Translations under genes and position numbers: made by a program
The notes under the pieces: generated by a model
Seen by the model: only the letters and a program-made list of their open reading frames with translations
Databases searched by the model: none
What the model was told of the DNA's origin: nothing
Shown: piece after piece, positions 39,263-47,811 of the stretch
How positions within the stretch are numbered: the first letter of the stretch is position 1
Layout: each line of letters starts with the position of its first letter
From: an uncultured Actinomycetes bacterium
GTDB lineage: Bacteria > Actinomycetota > Actinomycetes > Nanopelagicales > Nanopelagicaceae
Direction: 5' to 3'
Assembly: GCA_903899375.1 (NCBI GenBank)
Contig: CAIUIT010000082.1
Coordinates: 1 to 61,933 of the forward strand
DNA: 61,933 nucleotides

Positions 39263-40107
39263 TCAATTCGAAGGCTATCCAAATCTCTGCCGAAATTATC
39301 TCTAATAAGAAAGTCGGCGCATATCACCATATGGTCTTTTCGGTTGGCGAGATGGCAGCCAGTTGTCGACCAGGAAATTTCGTAGCGGTCTCGGTCGGGG
39401 GAGCAAGTTCATCGCTCGTACTCCGCCGTGCCTTCGCAATTTATCGCGCTTCGCTTCGGTCTGACGGAATTGGCCTCTTGGAATTAGTTATTGCCCCTCA
39501 AGGCAGTGGTAGCAAGTGGCTGGTCGCTCAAGATCCCGGCGACCAAGTAGATCTCATCGCACCTCTAGGTACAGCTTTTGGGATTCCTAAAGAACCAATT
39601 AATGCTCTTCTAGTCGGCGGAGGTTATGGATCAGCCCCACTCTTCTCTCTGGCCGAAACTCTGAAGTCGCGCGGGTGTCGAGTGGATATGGTGCTCGGAG
39701 CCAGCACTGCAGGAAAAATCTATGCACCCCTTGAAGGCAAACGTTCTGTCAATTCCTTAACGATAACAACGGACGATGGAAGCGCAGGAGTCGCAGGTCG
39801 CGTGAGTGATGTTTTGTCATCGTTGATCCGAGAGAACAACGTCGATGTTATTTATTCGTGCGGACCCATGGCGATGCTCGAAGCCATAACGATCATTTCA
39901 CAGGAGGCGGATGTACTTCATCAATGTTCCGTTGAGGAATCAATGGCCTGTGGTATCGGAGTCTGTATGACGTGCGTCCTGCCAGTTGAGGGGGGCGATG
40001 GAGTTATCCGCATGACTCGCAGTTGCATAGAAGGTCCAGTAATGGATGGTAATAAAGTGCTCTGGAATAAATCTCGCGAGATTCCCGATGGGGTGTGGGG
40101 CAAATGA
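39259..40107 (+). CDS. pyrK: Dihydroorotate dehydrogenase B, electron transfer subunit
   Basis: Iron-sulfur flavoprotein of 282 aa that carries electrons from PyrD to NAD. It has a ferredoxin-reductase-like fold: an FAD region ([12 protein letters not shown] near residue 54), an NAD region ([17 protein letters not shown], about 117-133), and a C-terminal 2Fe-2S site with Cys231, Cys236, Cys239 and Cys256 in [13 protein letters not shown] and MTRSCIEGP. This partners with a class 1B dihydroorotate dehydrogenase; many other actinobacteria instead use the quinone-linked class 2 enzyme. Overlaps carB by 4 bases and pyrD by 4 bases. Confidence 0.93.
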   Translation: MINSKAIQISAEIISNKKVGAYHHMVFSVGEMAASCRPGNFVAVSVGGASSSLVLRRAFAIYRASLRSDGIGLLELVIAPQGSGSKWLVAQDPGDQVDLIAPLGTAFGIPKEPINALLVGGGYGSAPLFSLAETLKSRGCRVDMVLGASTAGKIYAPLEGKRSVNSLTITTDDGSAGVAGRVSDVLSSLIRENNVDVIYSCGPMAMLEAITIISQEADVLHQCSVEESMACGIGVCMTCVLPVEGGDGVIRMTRSCIEGPVMDGNKVLWNKSREIPDGVWGK

Positions 40108-41036
40108 GCATTAACTTCAGCACCTCCATTGCTGGTGCCTTCTTTGCCAATCCGATATTCACTGCTTCTGGGTGCGCTGGTTCGGGTAAAGAACTTTCCC
40201 ATTTCTTTCCATTAACTTCGTTGGGGGCAGTTGTAACCAAATCGATTATGGTCAAGCCACGTAGTGGTCGAGCCACTCCGCGCATGGCAGAGACCCCGAG
40301 CGGAATGCTTAATTCCATCGGTTTACAAGGCCCAGGAATTGACCTCTTCCTTGAAAATGATATTCCGTGGCTGCGCGATCAAGGTGCTCGAATCATTATC
40401 AGTATCGCTGGCGAGAGCGTAGATGACTATGCGGTTCTCGCTCGAAAATTGCGTAACGTTCCTGGAATTAGTGCATTAGAAGTAAATATTTCCTGCCCTA
40501 ACGTCGAAAATCGTGGGCAAGTATTTGCATGTAATCCTGATGCCGCCAGCGCCGTTATCGCGGCGGTTCGCAGAAATATTGGGGGAGAATTACCAATAAT
40601 TGCAAAGCTTTCACCTGATGTCACCGACATTACTGTCATTGCTGAGAGCGTCATAAATGCAGGTGCCGATGGGCTCGCGCTGATCAACACCCTTTTAGGC
40701 ATGGTTATCGATACCACCTCGATGTCACCCAAGCTATCTCAAAAGACCGGTGGGCTCTCCGGTCCAGCTATTCGTCCAATAGCGGTGAGAGCTATCTACC
40801 AAGTACGTGCAGCCTTTCCTAAAATTCCAATAGTTGGAATGGGCGGCGTGACCAACGGACGTGACGCATTCGAACTCGTTCTTGCAGGTGCTAATGCCGT
40901 CTCTATTGGAACTGCAACCTTCGGCAATCCAATGGCGGCGGTCAATATTAAAAATGAGTTGGAGGAGCTCTGCCAGGCGCGCGGGTTTAGCTCTTTTGCT
41001 GATGCTGTGAGTTTCGCGCATAGAGGGGATGCATAA
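40104..41036 (+). CDS. pyrD: Dihydroorotate dehydrogenase B, catalytic subunit
   Basis: FMN TIM-barrel protein of 310 aa that oxidises dihydroorotate to orotate. The catalytic base is the Cys in EVNISCPNVENRGQ, typical for class 1 enzymes (class 2 uses Ser). TPSGMLNSIGLQGPG, LINTLLGMVIDT and GGLSGPAIRPIAVRAIYQV are class 1B signatures. The ATG at 40104 overlaps the pyrK stop (ATGA); the ORF-track GTG at 40095 is an unlikely alternative. With PyrK it should be cytosolic and NAD-linked. Confidence 0.95.
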   Translation: MSINFSTSIAGAFFANPIFTASGCAGSGKELSHFFPLTSLGAVVTKSIMVKPRSGRATPRMAETPSGMLNSIGLQGPGIDLFLENDIPWLRDQGARIIISIAGESVDDYAVLARKLRNVPGISALEVNISCPNVENRGQVFACNPDAASAVIAAVRRNIGGELPIIAKLSPDVTDITVIAESVINAGADGLALINTLLGMVIDTTSMSPKLSQKTGGLSGPAIRPIAVRAIYQVRAAFPKIPIVGMGGVTNGRDAFELVLAGANAVSIGTATFGNPMAAVNIKNELEELCQARGFSSFADAVSFAHRGDA

Positions 41037-41740
41037 TGCACAAGGTCAAATCACCCATCATTTTAGCTCTCGACACAGATGAGATCGATACGGCAGCTGC
41101 ATGGATCGCAGCCACTGCCGAGAGCGTTGATGTCTACAAGGTAGGACTTGAGTTCTATCTTAAACATGGTCCCGATGGATTGCGCGAGTTACGTGCTGTC
41201 AGAGATTTTGAACTCTTCCTAGATCTCAAACTCCACGACATTCCTAATACCGTGGCAGGAGCTGTCCGTGCTATCCGTGATTTGCAACCAAGATTTCTCA
41301 CGGTGCATGCCTCTGGAGGCGCTGCCATGATAAGAGCAGCAGTCGATGAGGCGCCCGCGATCTCTATTACAGCGGTAACAGTATTGACTTCGCTGGATTC
41401 ACCAGCTCTATTAGCTATGGGAATAGATCTAGCCCCATTAGATTTTGCTGTAGCTCTGGCACGAAACGCTGTTTCATCTGGGGCGCGAGCAATCGTCTGT
41501 TCTCCCATGGAAGTGGCGGCAATTCGCCAAGCCGTAGGAGCCGATGTAGAAATTATCACTCCTGGCGTAAGGCCCACGGATTCCGCTCTAGGGGATCAAA
41601 GTCGTGTTATGACGCCACGAGAAGCGATCTCTGCCGGTGCTAATTTTCTTGTGATTGGTCGACCTATCACGTCATACTTTGCACAATCGCCACAAGCGAT
41701 GTCAGATAGATCCATACAAATATTGGAATCGCTCACTTGA
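41036..41740 (+). CDS. pyrF: Orotidine 5'-phosphate decarboxylase, class 1
   Basis: TIM-barrel enzyme of 234 aa that forms UMP. The catalytic Asp-Lys-x-x-Asp tetrad is in FLDLKLHDIPNTVAGAV, and TPGVRPTDSALGDQSRV is the phosphate loop. This is the subgroup found in E. coli and Bacillus; mycobacteria carry the other (type 2) version, so the pyrKDF block has a different flavour from the mycobacterial operon. ATG shares one base with the pyrD stop, and the next gene starts at a TTG overlapping its stop. Confidence 0.95.
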   Translation: MHKVKSPIILALDTDEIDTAAAWIAATAESVDVYKVGLEFYLKHGPDGLRELRAVRDFELFLDLKLHDIPNTVAGAVRAIRDLQPRFLTVHASGGAAMIRAAVDEAPAISITAVTVLTSLDSPALLAMGIDLAPLDFAVALARNAVSSGARAIVCSPMEVAAIRQAVGADVEIITPGVRPTDSALGDQSRVMTPREAISAGANFLVIGRPITSYFAQSPQAMSDRSIQILESLT

Positions 41741-42612
41741 CGCCAACTCCTCCGCCGCAACTCTCACAAGCGCAGCGACATGCAGCGTTAGAAAAGGCCA
41801 AGCTCTCACGTCAGGAACGTGCCGAAGTGAAACGGTTGATAACCATAGGTGAGATAAATATCTTCGATGCAATAAATGATCCGCGTGAGTCAATTCGCCG
41901 CATGAAGGTCATCGAACTTCTCTCGGCCCTTCCAGGAGTTGGTAAGGCGCGGGCTACATTGATCATGGAACGGCGAAACATCTCGCCAACCCGTAGAGTT
42001 GGTGGTCTTGGGCACCTGCAACGCAAGGCCTTGGGAAAGGAGTTGGCGGTGGCGAAGGTAAACTCGATTCGCGGTAAGTTGATAGTCATCTCGGGCCCCG
42101 GCGGGGTGGGCAAGAGCACCATCACCGCACAATTGCGCAATGACCCCAGATTTTGGATTAGCGTCTCGGCGACCACCCGTGAACCTAGGCCTGGAGAGCG
42201 AGATGGAGTCGATTACCACTTCCTGACCGCAGAGCTGTTCCAAGAGATGATAGAAGCTGGAGAGTTTTTAGAGTGGGCGCAATTTGCGGGTAACCGCTAT
42301 GGAACCCCGCGCGCTCCGGTGGAAGAGTGGCGCGCCATGGGTAAGCACGTCATCCTGGAAATAGAGATAGAGGGTGCACGCCAGGTTCGCTCCCGCGAGG
42401 CAGGGGCAACCCTTATCTTCATCGCACCACCCTCCTGGGAGGAGCTGATTCGTCGCCTTACCAGCCGCGGCACCGACTCACCCGATAGACGCGCCGCGCG
42501 CTTGGCACTTGCCGAGCAGGAGATGGCCGCAGCGGGCGAATTCGATGTAATCCTGGTAAATGAGAGCGTCGAAGGGTTGATCGCTCAACTGGTATCCTTG
42601 GCGACTGCATAA
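41737..42612 (+). CDS. gmk: Fusion of actinobacterial integration host factor (mIHF) and guanylate kinase
   Basis: One ORF of 291 aa joins two proteins that are separate neighbours in other actinobacteria. Residues 1-104 are mIHF, the nucleoid-associated DNA-binding protein: LSRQERAEVKRL, helix-hairpin-helix LPGVGKARA (65-73) and TRRVGGLGHLQRKAL (86-99). Residues 113-291 are guanylate kinase (GMP to GDP): Walker A GPGGVGKST (120-128), SATTREPRPGE (144-154), YGTP (188-191) and the lid RRLTSRGT. The linker is about ten residues. Inside it AAAGGAG (42036-42042) lies 6 bases before an in-frame GTG (42049, V105), so free Gmk of 187 aa may also be made. The TTG start overlaps pyrF by 4 bases, linking guanylate kinase to the UMP operon. 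Confidence 0.9.
   Translation: MTPTPPPQLSQAQRHAALEKAKLSRQERAEVKRLITIGEINIFDAINDPRESIRRMKVIELLSALPGVGKARATLIMERRNISPTRRVGGLGHLQRKALGKELAVAKVNSIRGKLIVISGPGGVGKSTITAQLRNDPRFWISVSATTREPRPGERDGVDYHFLTAELFQEMIEAGEFLEWAQFAGNRYGTPRAPVEEWRAMGKHVILEIEIEGARQVRSREAGATLIFIAPPSWEELIRRLTSRGTDSPDRRAARLALAEQEMAAAGEFDVILVNESVEGLIAQLVSLATA
42036..42051 (+). promoter_or_regulatory. Internal Shine-Dalgarno and GTG start inside mihF-gmk
   Basis: AAAGGAG followed after 6 bases by GTG in the reading frame of the fusion, exactly at the domain junction. It could give a free guanylate kinase starting AKVNSIRGKLIVISG. It may be the relic of the ancestral separate gmk start. Confidence 0.55.
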
Positions 42613-42633
42613 CTGATGAATAGAGGGACACAC

Positions 42634-42924
42634 ATGTCTGCTGAACTTACCGATGGAATCACTCATCCTTCAATCGATGAACTTCTCGAAGCTGCTGGAT
42701 CTAAGTACAGCCTCGTTCTCTATGCCGCCAAGCGTGCGCGCCAGATCAACGCCTATTACTCCCAATTGGGAGAAGGACTTCTTGAATATGTAGGACCGCT
42801 TGTCGAGACATATGTTCATGAGAAGCCGCTTTCAATAGCTCTGCGTGAGATCAATCAAGGATTGCTCACCATCGAAAACCTGGAACCCGTCGCTGAGGCC
42901 ACTAGCTCAGAAGTTTCTGCTTAA
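42634..42924 (+). CDS. rpoZ: DNA-directed RNA polymerase omega subunit
   Basis: Small polymerase assembly subunit of 96 aa. [29 protein letters not shown] is the conserved omega core that wraps the beta-prime tail, and [18 protein letters not shown] is typical of the actinobacterial form. The ATG at 42634 follows AGAGGG at a good distance; the earlier ATG at 42616 in the ORF track has no ribosome site. The order gmk-rpoZ-coaBC-metK-priA is conserved in the phylum. (p)ppGpp acts near omega in proteobacteria, but the actinobacterial polymerase differs. Confidence 0.94.
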   Translation: MSAELTDGITHPSIDELLEAAGSKYSLVLYAAKRARQINAYYSQLGEGLLEYVGPLVETYVHEKPLSIALREINQGLLTIENLEPVAEATSSEVSA

Positions 42925-42935
42925 CAAAGAAGAAG

Positions 42936-44132
42936 ATGTATCCGCGCGGGCGTGAAATCGTCCTCGGTATTACCGGGGGTATTTCTGCCTACAAGTCCTG
43001 CGATCTTCTACGTCGATTGCAAGATCTGGGTTTTTTAATCACGGTAGTTCCTACACAATCGAGTCTAAATTTTGTTGGGCGCTCTACATGGGAAGCGCTC
43101 TCGGGGCGGCAAGTACCCACGGATTTGTGGAATAACGTTCACCAAGTTCCACATATATCTTTGGCAAAGAGCGCGGATGCGATCATTATTGCACCTGCCA
43201 CTGCAGATGTAATGGCTAAGGCTGCTGCCGGTATCGCCGATGACCTTTTGACCAACATCATCCTTGCTGCCAGCGTCCCCCTTATCTTCGTACCTGCAAT
43301 GCACACCGAGATGTGGAACAACGCAGCTACGCAGGCAAATGTGCAACTTCTGCGCACCCGTGGACACCAAGTAGTCGAACCGGATTCTGGGAAACTTACT
43401 AGCGGTGATGTGGGCGTCGGTAGATATCCACAGAGCTCGAAGATCATCGATTGCCTGAGCGCAACGATGCGCAGCCGCGCGGACCTGCACGGTCTTTCCA
43501 TCTTGATTAGTGCTGGTGGCACTCGCGAGGCCATAGATCCCGTTCGCTACATCGGAAACCACTCTTCGGGTCGCCAAGGTTACGCCTTGGCGTACGCAGC
43601 AATAGTGCGCGGGGCAAAGGTCACATTGGTAGCTGCAAACTCTGCGCTGGCAGATATCGAAGGCGTAGAGACTATTCACGTCACTAGCGCTTTAGAGATG
43701 CAGGCCGCGTTAATGGAGCGCTTTGACCAAGCAGATGTCGTCATAATGTCTGCTGCGGTAGCCGATGTTCGTCCCGCTAACGCCAGTGCAGCCAAGATAT
43801 CTAAGAGCGATCTGACAGCTATATCTCTCACAGAGAACCCTGACATCACAAAGGAACTTTCGAAGAGAAAGGGCAACCAGATAATGATTGGATTCGCGGC
43901 ACAGACAGCTGTCTCCCTAGATGAAGGCTTAAAATTAGCCACGACTAAACTGCAGGAAAAGGGCCTGGATGTCATCTATTTCAATGATGTCTCTGGCGGA
44001 GCGATCTTCGGTTCTGATAGAACGCAAGGGGTTATCCTGACAGCACAGGGTCAAAAATATGAATTTGCTGATGGCCCAAAAATGACACTTGCCAACAAAC
44101 TTCTAGATTTAGTCCTTGATAAGTTAGGTTAG
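42936..44132 (+). CDS. coaBC: Bifunctional phosphopantothenoylcysteine decarboxylase / phosphopantothenate--cysteine ligase
   Basis: Protein of 398 aa for two steps of coenzyme A synthesis. The N-terminal CoaC flavoprotein (about 1-180) has [18 protein letters not shown], the [10 protein letters not shown] substrate clamp and [11 protein letters not shown]. The equivalent place in E. coli carries the catalytic Cys (ACGD), so the Ser here may mean the chemistry uses a different residue or follows a common actinobacterial variant. CoaB (about 185-398) has [30 protein letters not shown] and [17 protein letters not shown] precedes the ATG. Confidence 0.95.
   Translation: MYPRGREIVLGITGGISAYKSCDLLRRLQDLGFLITVVPTQSSLNFVGRSTWEALSGRQVPTDLWNNVHQVPHISLAKSADAIIIAPATADVMAKAAAGIADDLLTNIILAASVPLIFVPAMHTEMWNNAATQANVQLLRTRGHQVVEPDSGKLTSGDVGVGRYPQSSKIIDCLSATMRSRADLHGLSILISAGGTREAIDPVRYIGNHSSGRQGYALAYAAIVRGAKVTLVAANSALADIEGVETIHVTSALEMQAALMERFDQADVVIMSAAVADVRPANASAAKISKSDLTAISLTENPDITKELSKRKGNQIMIGFAAQTAVSLDEGLKLATTKLQEKGLDVIYFNDVSGGAIFGSDRTQGVILTAQGQKYEFADGPKMTLANKLLDLVLDKLG
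44125..44130 (+). promoter_or_regulatory. -10 box TAGGTT for leaderless metK
   Basis: TAGGTT overlaps the coaBC stop and ends 6 bases before the metK ATG. Confidence 0.5.
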
Positions 44133-44136
44133 CCCA

Positions 44137-45330
44137 ATGACCAAGCGACTATTCACCTCCGAGTCTGTTACCGAAGGCCATCCAGACAAGATTGCCGATC
44201 AGATCTCCGACGCCATCCTTGACTCGCTGCTGGCTCAAGATGCTAAAAGTCGCGTAGCGGTCGAAACTCTTATCACCACTGGCCAGGTACATGTTGCTGG
44301 CGAGGTGACCACCAAGGGTTACGCGGATGTCATGGGCATTGTGCGCGATACAGTTCTTGAAATTGGATATGACTCTTCAGATAAAGGCTTCGACGGTAAC
44401 TCCTGTGGCGTTTCCATCTCTTTGGGTCAGCAATCAAGTGACATTGCTCAAGGCGTAAATTCCGCGATGGAAAATCGTGTCTCGTCATCAGTCGATCCTC
44501 TCGATGCCCAAGGCGCAGGGGACCAGGGATTGATGTTCGGCTACGCATGCGAAGATACTCCAGAACTTATGCCACTTCCCATCTCGCTAGCCCATAAGTT
44601 AGCTCAACAACTTTCTCACGTACGTAAATCTGGTGAGTTAGATTACCTTCGCCCAGACGGCAAAACTCAAGTGACTATTGAATATGATGGCGATCGTCCA
44701 GTTGCGCTCAACACCATCGTCATATCTTCGCAACACGCTGCTCATGTCGATCTCGATAAGGTTCTTGCACCTGACGTAGAGCGCTTGGTTATTCGTCCAG
44801 TTCTATCAGGAATAGCTCTTGATCACTCTAATGTCCGCATTCTGATCAACCCTACAGGCCGCTTTGTAACCGGCGGACCAATGGGAGATGCCGGCCTCAC
44901 GGGACGAAAGATCATTGTGGACACTTATGGTGGAATGGCCCGCCATGGTGGAGGTGCTTTCTCTGGTAAAGATCCTTCAAAGGTTGACCGTTCGGCGGCA
45001 TACGCCATGCGCTGGGTGGCTAAAAACGTCGTCGCGGCAGGACTTGCAACGCGTTGCGAGGTTCAAGTCGCATATGCCATCGGAAAGGCTCAGCCTGTTG
45101 GTCTCTTTGTCGAATGCTTCGGAACTGAAAAAATTCCAGTTCTACAAATAGAAGCTGCGATCGAGGCTGTCTTTGATCTACGCCCAGCGGCCCTCATTCG
45201 CGATCTCGATTTACTGCGCCCGATTTATCAGAAGACTGCTAGTTACGGCCATTTTGGGCGCGAACTTCCTGCCTTCACGTGGGAGAAGAGTGATCGAAGT
45301 GCTCTCTTGCAAAAGGCCGTTAAAGGTTAA
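44137..45330 (+). CDS. metK: S-adenosylmethionine synthetase
   Basis: Enzyme of 397 aa that makes AdoMet from ATP and methionine. [40 protein letters not shown] and [20 protein letters not shown] are the three canonical MAT signatures; a flexible loop and metal sites look intact. A TAGGTT box 6 bases upstream suggests its own leaderless promoter. No SAM riboswitch could fit in the 4-base gap. Confidence 0.98.
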   Translation: MTKRLFTSESVTEGHPDKIADQISDAILDSLLAQDAKSRVAVETLITTGQVHVAGEVTTKGYADVMGIVRDTVLEIGYDSSDKGFDGNSCGVSISLGQQSSDIAQGVNSAMENRVSSSVDPLDAQGAGDQGLMFGYACEDTPELMPLPISLAHKLAQQLSHVRKSGELDYLRPDGKTQVTIEYDGDRPVALNTIVISSQHAAHVDLDKVLAPDVERLVIRPVLSGIALDHSNVRILINPTGRFVTGGPMGDAGLTGRKIIVDTYGGMARHGGGAFSGKDPSKVDRSAAYAMRWVAKNVVAAGLATRCEVQVAYAIGKAQPVGLFVECFGTEKIPVLQIEAAIEAVFDLRPAALIRDLDLLRPIYQKTASYGHFGRELPAFTWEKSDRSALLQKAVKG

Positions 45331-45336
45331 TCCACC

Positions 45337-47220
45337 GTGGCTGAGGTAAAGCCTCTACGGCTGCGCCAACAGAAGGCTCAACATTTTCGTCCCCGGGCCG
45401 CTGCATGCCCAATAGCCCGAGTATTAGTGGATCATCAGATTCTGCATCTTGACCAGATCTACGAGTACGAAGTCCCCGAACTTTTTACCGAAAGTGCATC
45501 TGTGGGCGCACTTGTCGAGATTGAATTTGGGCATGCTCTAACTCAAGGAGTGATTCTCGAGCGGCGCGAAGAGGCAGAGAGCGGCGGAACTCTTAAAGAG
45601 ATCCTCAAGGTGCTTACTCTTGAGCCATATGTGATGTCAGATCAATTACTCAATATCCAAAGGGCTGCAATAACGTATGGTACGAACCCATGGGATTTTT
45701 TGCGTCGCTGCGTACCTCCATTTTCCAAAGTCGGAGAACGCAACTTTCGCAGCACCGTTGCAGCGAGCGGAAGCAACACCCCATTTGTAACATCTCTACC
45801 GAAAACGTTAACGAAAATATTAAACAATCCTTCCAAACTCATCTGCGCTATCGAACTGCCGACATCTGCGCTTTATTGGGAGTTAATCGCTGCTGTGGCG
45901 ATAGAGCGACACCGGCATGGGTCAGTGCTAGTGCTGTTGCCAAACGAAAGAGAGCTCTTACTCCTAGATGGTGCTCTACGTGAAGCAAGAGAAGAATCGA
46001 TTGCCATAGTCAGTACAGCCGGCAAGAGCGAACGTTATGAAAGTTATCTACAGAGTCGTTCTGCGAAGCCAGTTATTATTTTGGGAACTAGAAGTTCGGC
46101 ACTTCTCTCATTATCTACTCATGCATCAATTTTGGTGGTGGATGATATGGATGAATCACACTACGAGAGGCGTTCTCCAACTTGGAACACGCGCGATTTG
46201 GTTGCCCTTCGTGAAGAAGATCTATCTGTCATATACATGAGTGCGTCTATAAGTTTGGAAATAGCGAGTCGGGTATCTGAAGGATCGCTGCCTCTCTACC
46301 GTTTCCCCCCGTTTGCACCAATTCGTTTCCATAGCGCTGCCTCACCGCAGGAGAGCGACTATTTCTCGATCATTGGGGAAGGGCTAAGTAAAGGTTCGGT
46401 TCTGGTAAGCGTAGGAGCCACCGGATATGTCACCTCATTCTCCTGTCAAAAATGTCGCAATATCGCTCTATGTGCGTGCGGGGGTAAGCTCTATTTTCCC
46501 GCTCGCAGCGTAAATCCTCGTTGTGCCACGTGTTCTACCGAATTTATAGAGTGGCGCTGTTCATGGTGCCAGGAGAACAAACCTCGAATCGTGAGGAGTG
46601 GTGTTATCCGAAGAGCAGAGGAGTTTGGGCGTTCATTTCCACGCCATTCAGTACTCTCATCGTCTGCTACTAACCCAGTCTCCCTTCTTCCAGATGGCAC
46701 TCATTTAGTTCTTAGTACTCCAGGGGTTGAACCGCGCGGTGAATATTCTGCCGTTCTCTTTCTTGATCTCGAAGGCAGACTCCTGCGCACGACTTTGCGT
46801 GCTACAGAAGAGCTGCGCTTGCACATTTTACGGACACTTACCATGTTGGCAAGTGGGGGAGAGGTTTACTTCGCATTGCCCCCATCCGACCCATTCCTAC
46901 AATCGATTTTGCGGGGTAAGCCACTGGGAGCTGCAGAGCGAGAGATCGCCGAACGGGATGCCGCCCAACTTCCTCCCCATTTTTGTACAGTATTAATTGT
47001 TGGTGAACGTGTGGAGATCGTGAAAGATGTATTGGTGAGCGTTGCTCAGATGGAACTACTAGGTCCGTTTCTACGCGAAGGGAAGAAGACCATCTTGGTA
47101 AAAGCGCCACATGAAAGTCAGGGTGAGATAGTTCGACTTCTTTCTCACGTGAATCGCATCAATAGCATGCGTAAAGAGCCGCTCTTGACCTATCAGATCA
47201 ACCCTTATTCTTTGAATTGA
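45337..47220 (+). CDS. priA: Primosomal protein N' (PriA), degenerate helicase
   Basis: PriA family protein of 627 aa for replication restart. The N-terminal fork-binding domain begins PIARVLVDHQILHLDQIYEYEVP. Eight cysteines of the zinc domain are kept (CQKCRNIALCACGG and CATCSTEFIEWRCSWC). The helicase core lacks a recognisable Walker A: IELPTSALYWELIAAV stands where GxTGSGKTEVY is expected, and VVDDMDESHYERRSP replaces the DEEH box. ATPase-defective PriA is common in actinobacteria, so this is a lineage trait rather than a broken gene. GTG start, 6 bases after metK. Confidence 0.9.
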   Translation: MAEVKPLRLRQQKAQHFRPRAAACPIARVLVDHQILHLDQIYEYEVPELFTESASVGALVEIEFGHALTQGVILERREEAESGGTLKEILKVLTLEPYVMSDQLLNIQRAAITYGTNPWDFLRRCVPPFSKVGERNFRSTVAASGSNTPFVTSLPKTLTKILNNPSKLICAIELPTSALYWELIAAVAIERHRHGSVLVLLPNERELLLLDGALREAREESIAIVSTAGKSERYESYLQSRSAKPVIILGTRSSALLSLSTHASILVVDDMDESHYERRSPTWNTRDLVALREEDLSVIYMSASISLEIASRVSEGSLPLYRFPPFAPIRFHSAASPQESDYFSIIGEGLSKGSVLVSVGATGYVTSFSCQKCRNIALCACGGKLYFPARSVNPRCATCSTEFIEWRCSWCQENKPRIVRSGVIRRAEEFGRSFPRHSVLSSSATNPVSLLPDGTHLVLSTPGVEPRGEYSAVLFLDLEGRLLRTTLRATEELRLHILRTLTMLASGGEVYFALPPSDPFLQSILRGKPLGAAEREIAERDAAQLPPHFCTVLIVGERVEIVKDVLVSVAQMELLGPFLREGKKTILVKAPHESQGEIVRLLSHVNRINSMRKEPLLTYQINPYSLN

Positions 47221-47232
47221 GCCACCGACTAG

Positions 47233-47238
47233 TAGACT
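47233..47238 (+). promoter_or_regulatory. -10 box TAGACT for leaderless def
   Basis: TAGACT ends 6 bases before the def ATG in the 24-base gap after priA. Confidence 0.5.
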
Positions 47239-47244
47239 CTGCAT

Positions 47245-47805
47245 ATGTCTATTCAGCCTATTCGCCTCTTTGGCGATCCAGTACTGACGACGCCTGCCGC
47301 TCCAGTTGAAAGTTTTGATAAAGAAATACGCAACTTGGTAAAAGATTTAATGGAGACAATGCACGATGCTCCGGGAGCAGGACTAGCTGCTCCGCAAATT
47401 GGGGTGCCACTTCGAGTATTCGTCTGGGATGTCGATGACGAAGAGGGCCATCTCATTAATCCATTACTTTCCCTGAGCGATGAACTGCAAGATGGCGAAG
47501 AGGGCTGTTTGTCCTTTCCCGACCTGCGGTATGACACCCCACGAGCGCTTCGGGTGGTAGCACGCGGATTTAATATGCACGGAGAACCGATTGTCATCGA
47601 AGGTACGGAATACCTCTCGAGAGCGATCCAACACGAGAGCGACCACCTCGATGGCATTCTCTTCATCGATCGGATGCCGAGCGACGCTCGAAAGCTAGCG
47701 ATGAAAGAGATCCGAGAGAGCGAATGGTTTGGATCTGCCATCGCCCACGGTCGTGTACCAGTCATCAAAAACTCGCCACATGCCACTCGTGGCTTAGGAA
47801 TATAG
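47245..47805 (+). CDS. def: Peptide deformylase
   Basis: Metallo-enzyme of 186 aa that removes the formyl group from nascent proteins. The three motifs are present: GAGLAAPQIGVP, EEGCLSFPDL with the metal Cys, and QHESDHLDGILF with the two His and catalytic Glu. The ATG is set by TAGACT 6 bases upstream. It is followed by fmt, which adds the formyl group, and rsmB, the usual def-fmt-rsmB trio. Confidence 0.97.
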   Translation: MSIQPIRLFGDPVLTTPAAPVESFDKEIRNLVKDLMETMHDAPGAGLAAPQIGVPLRVFVWDVDDEEGHLINPLLSLSDELQDGEEGCLSFPDLRYDTPRALRVVARGFNMHGEPIVIEGTEYLSRAIQHESDHLDGILFIDRMPSDARKLAMKEIRESEWFGSAIAHGRVPVIKNSPHATRGLGI

Positions 47806-47811
47806 GTCACC

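Noticed and set aside
43390-43430. TSGD in CoaBC as a catalytic-site loss
   Set aside because: E. coli has Cys at this place, but I could not exclude that Ser is the normal state in actinobacterial CoaBC; noted in the gene entry only.
44133-44137. SAM riboswitch before metK
   Set aside because: The gap to coaBC is 4 bases and the promoter box sits at leaderless distance.
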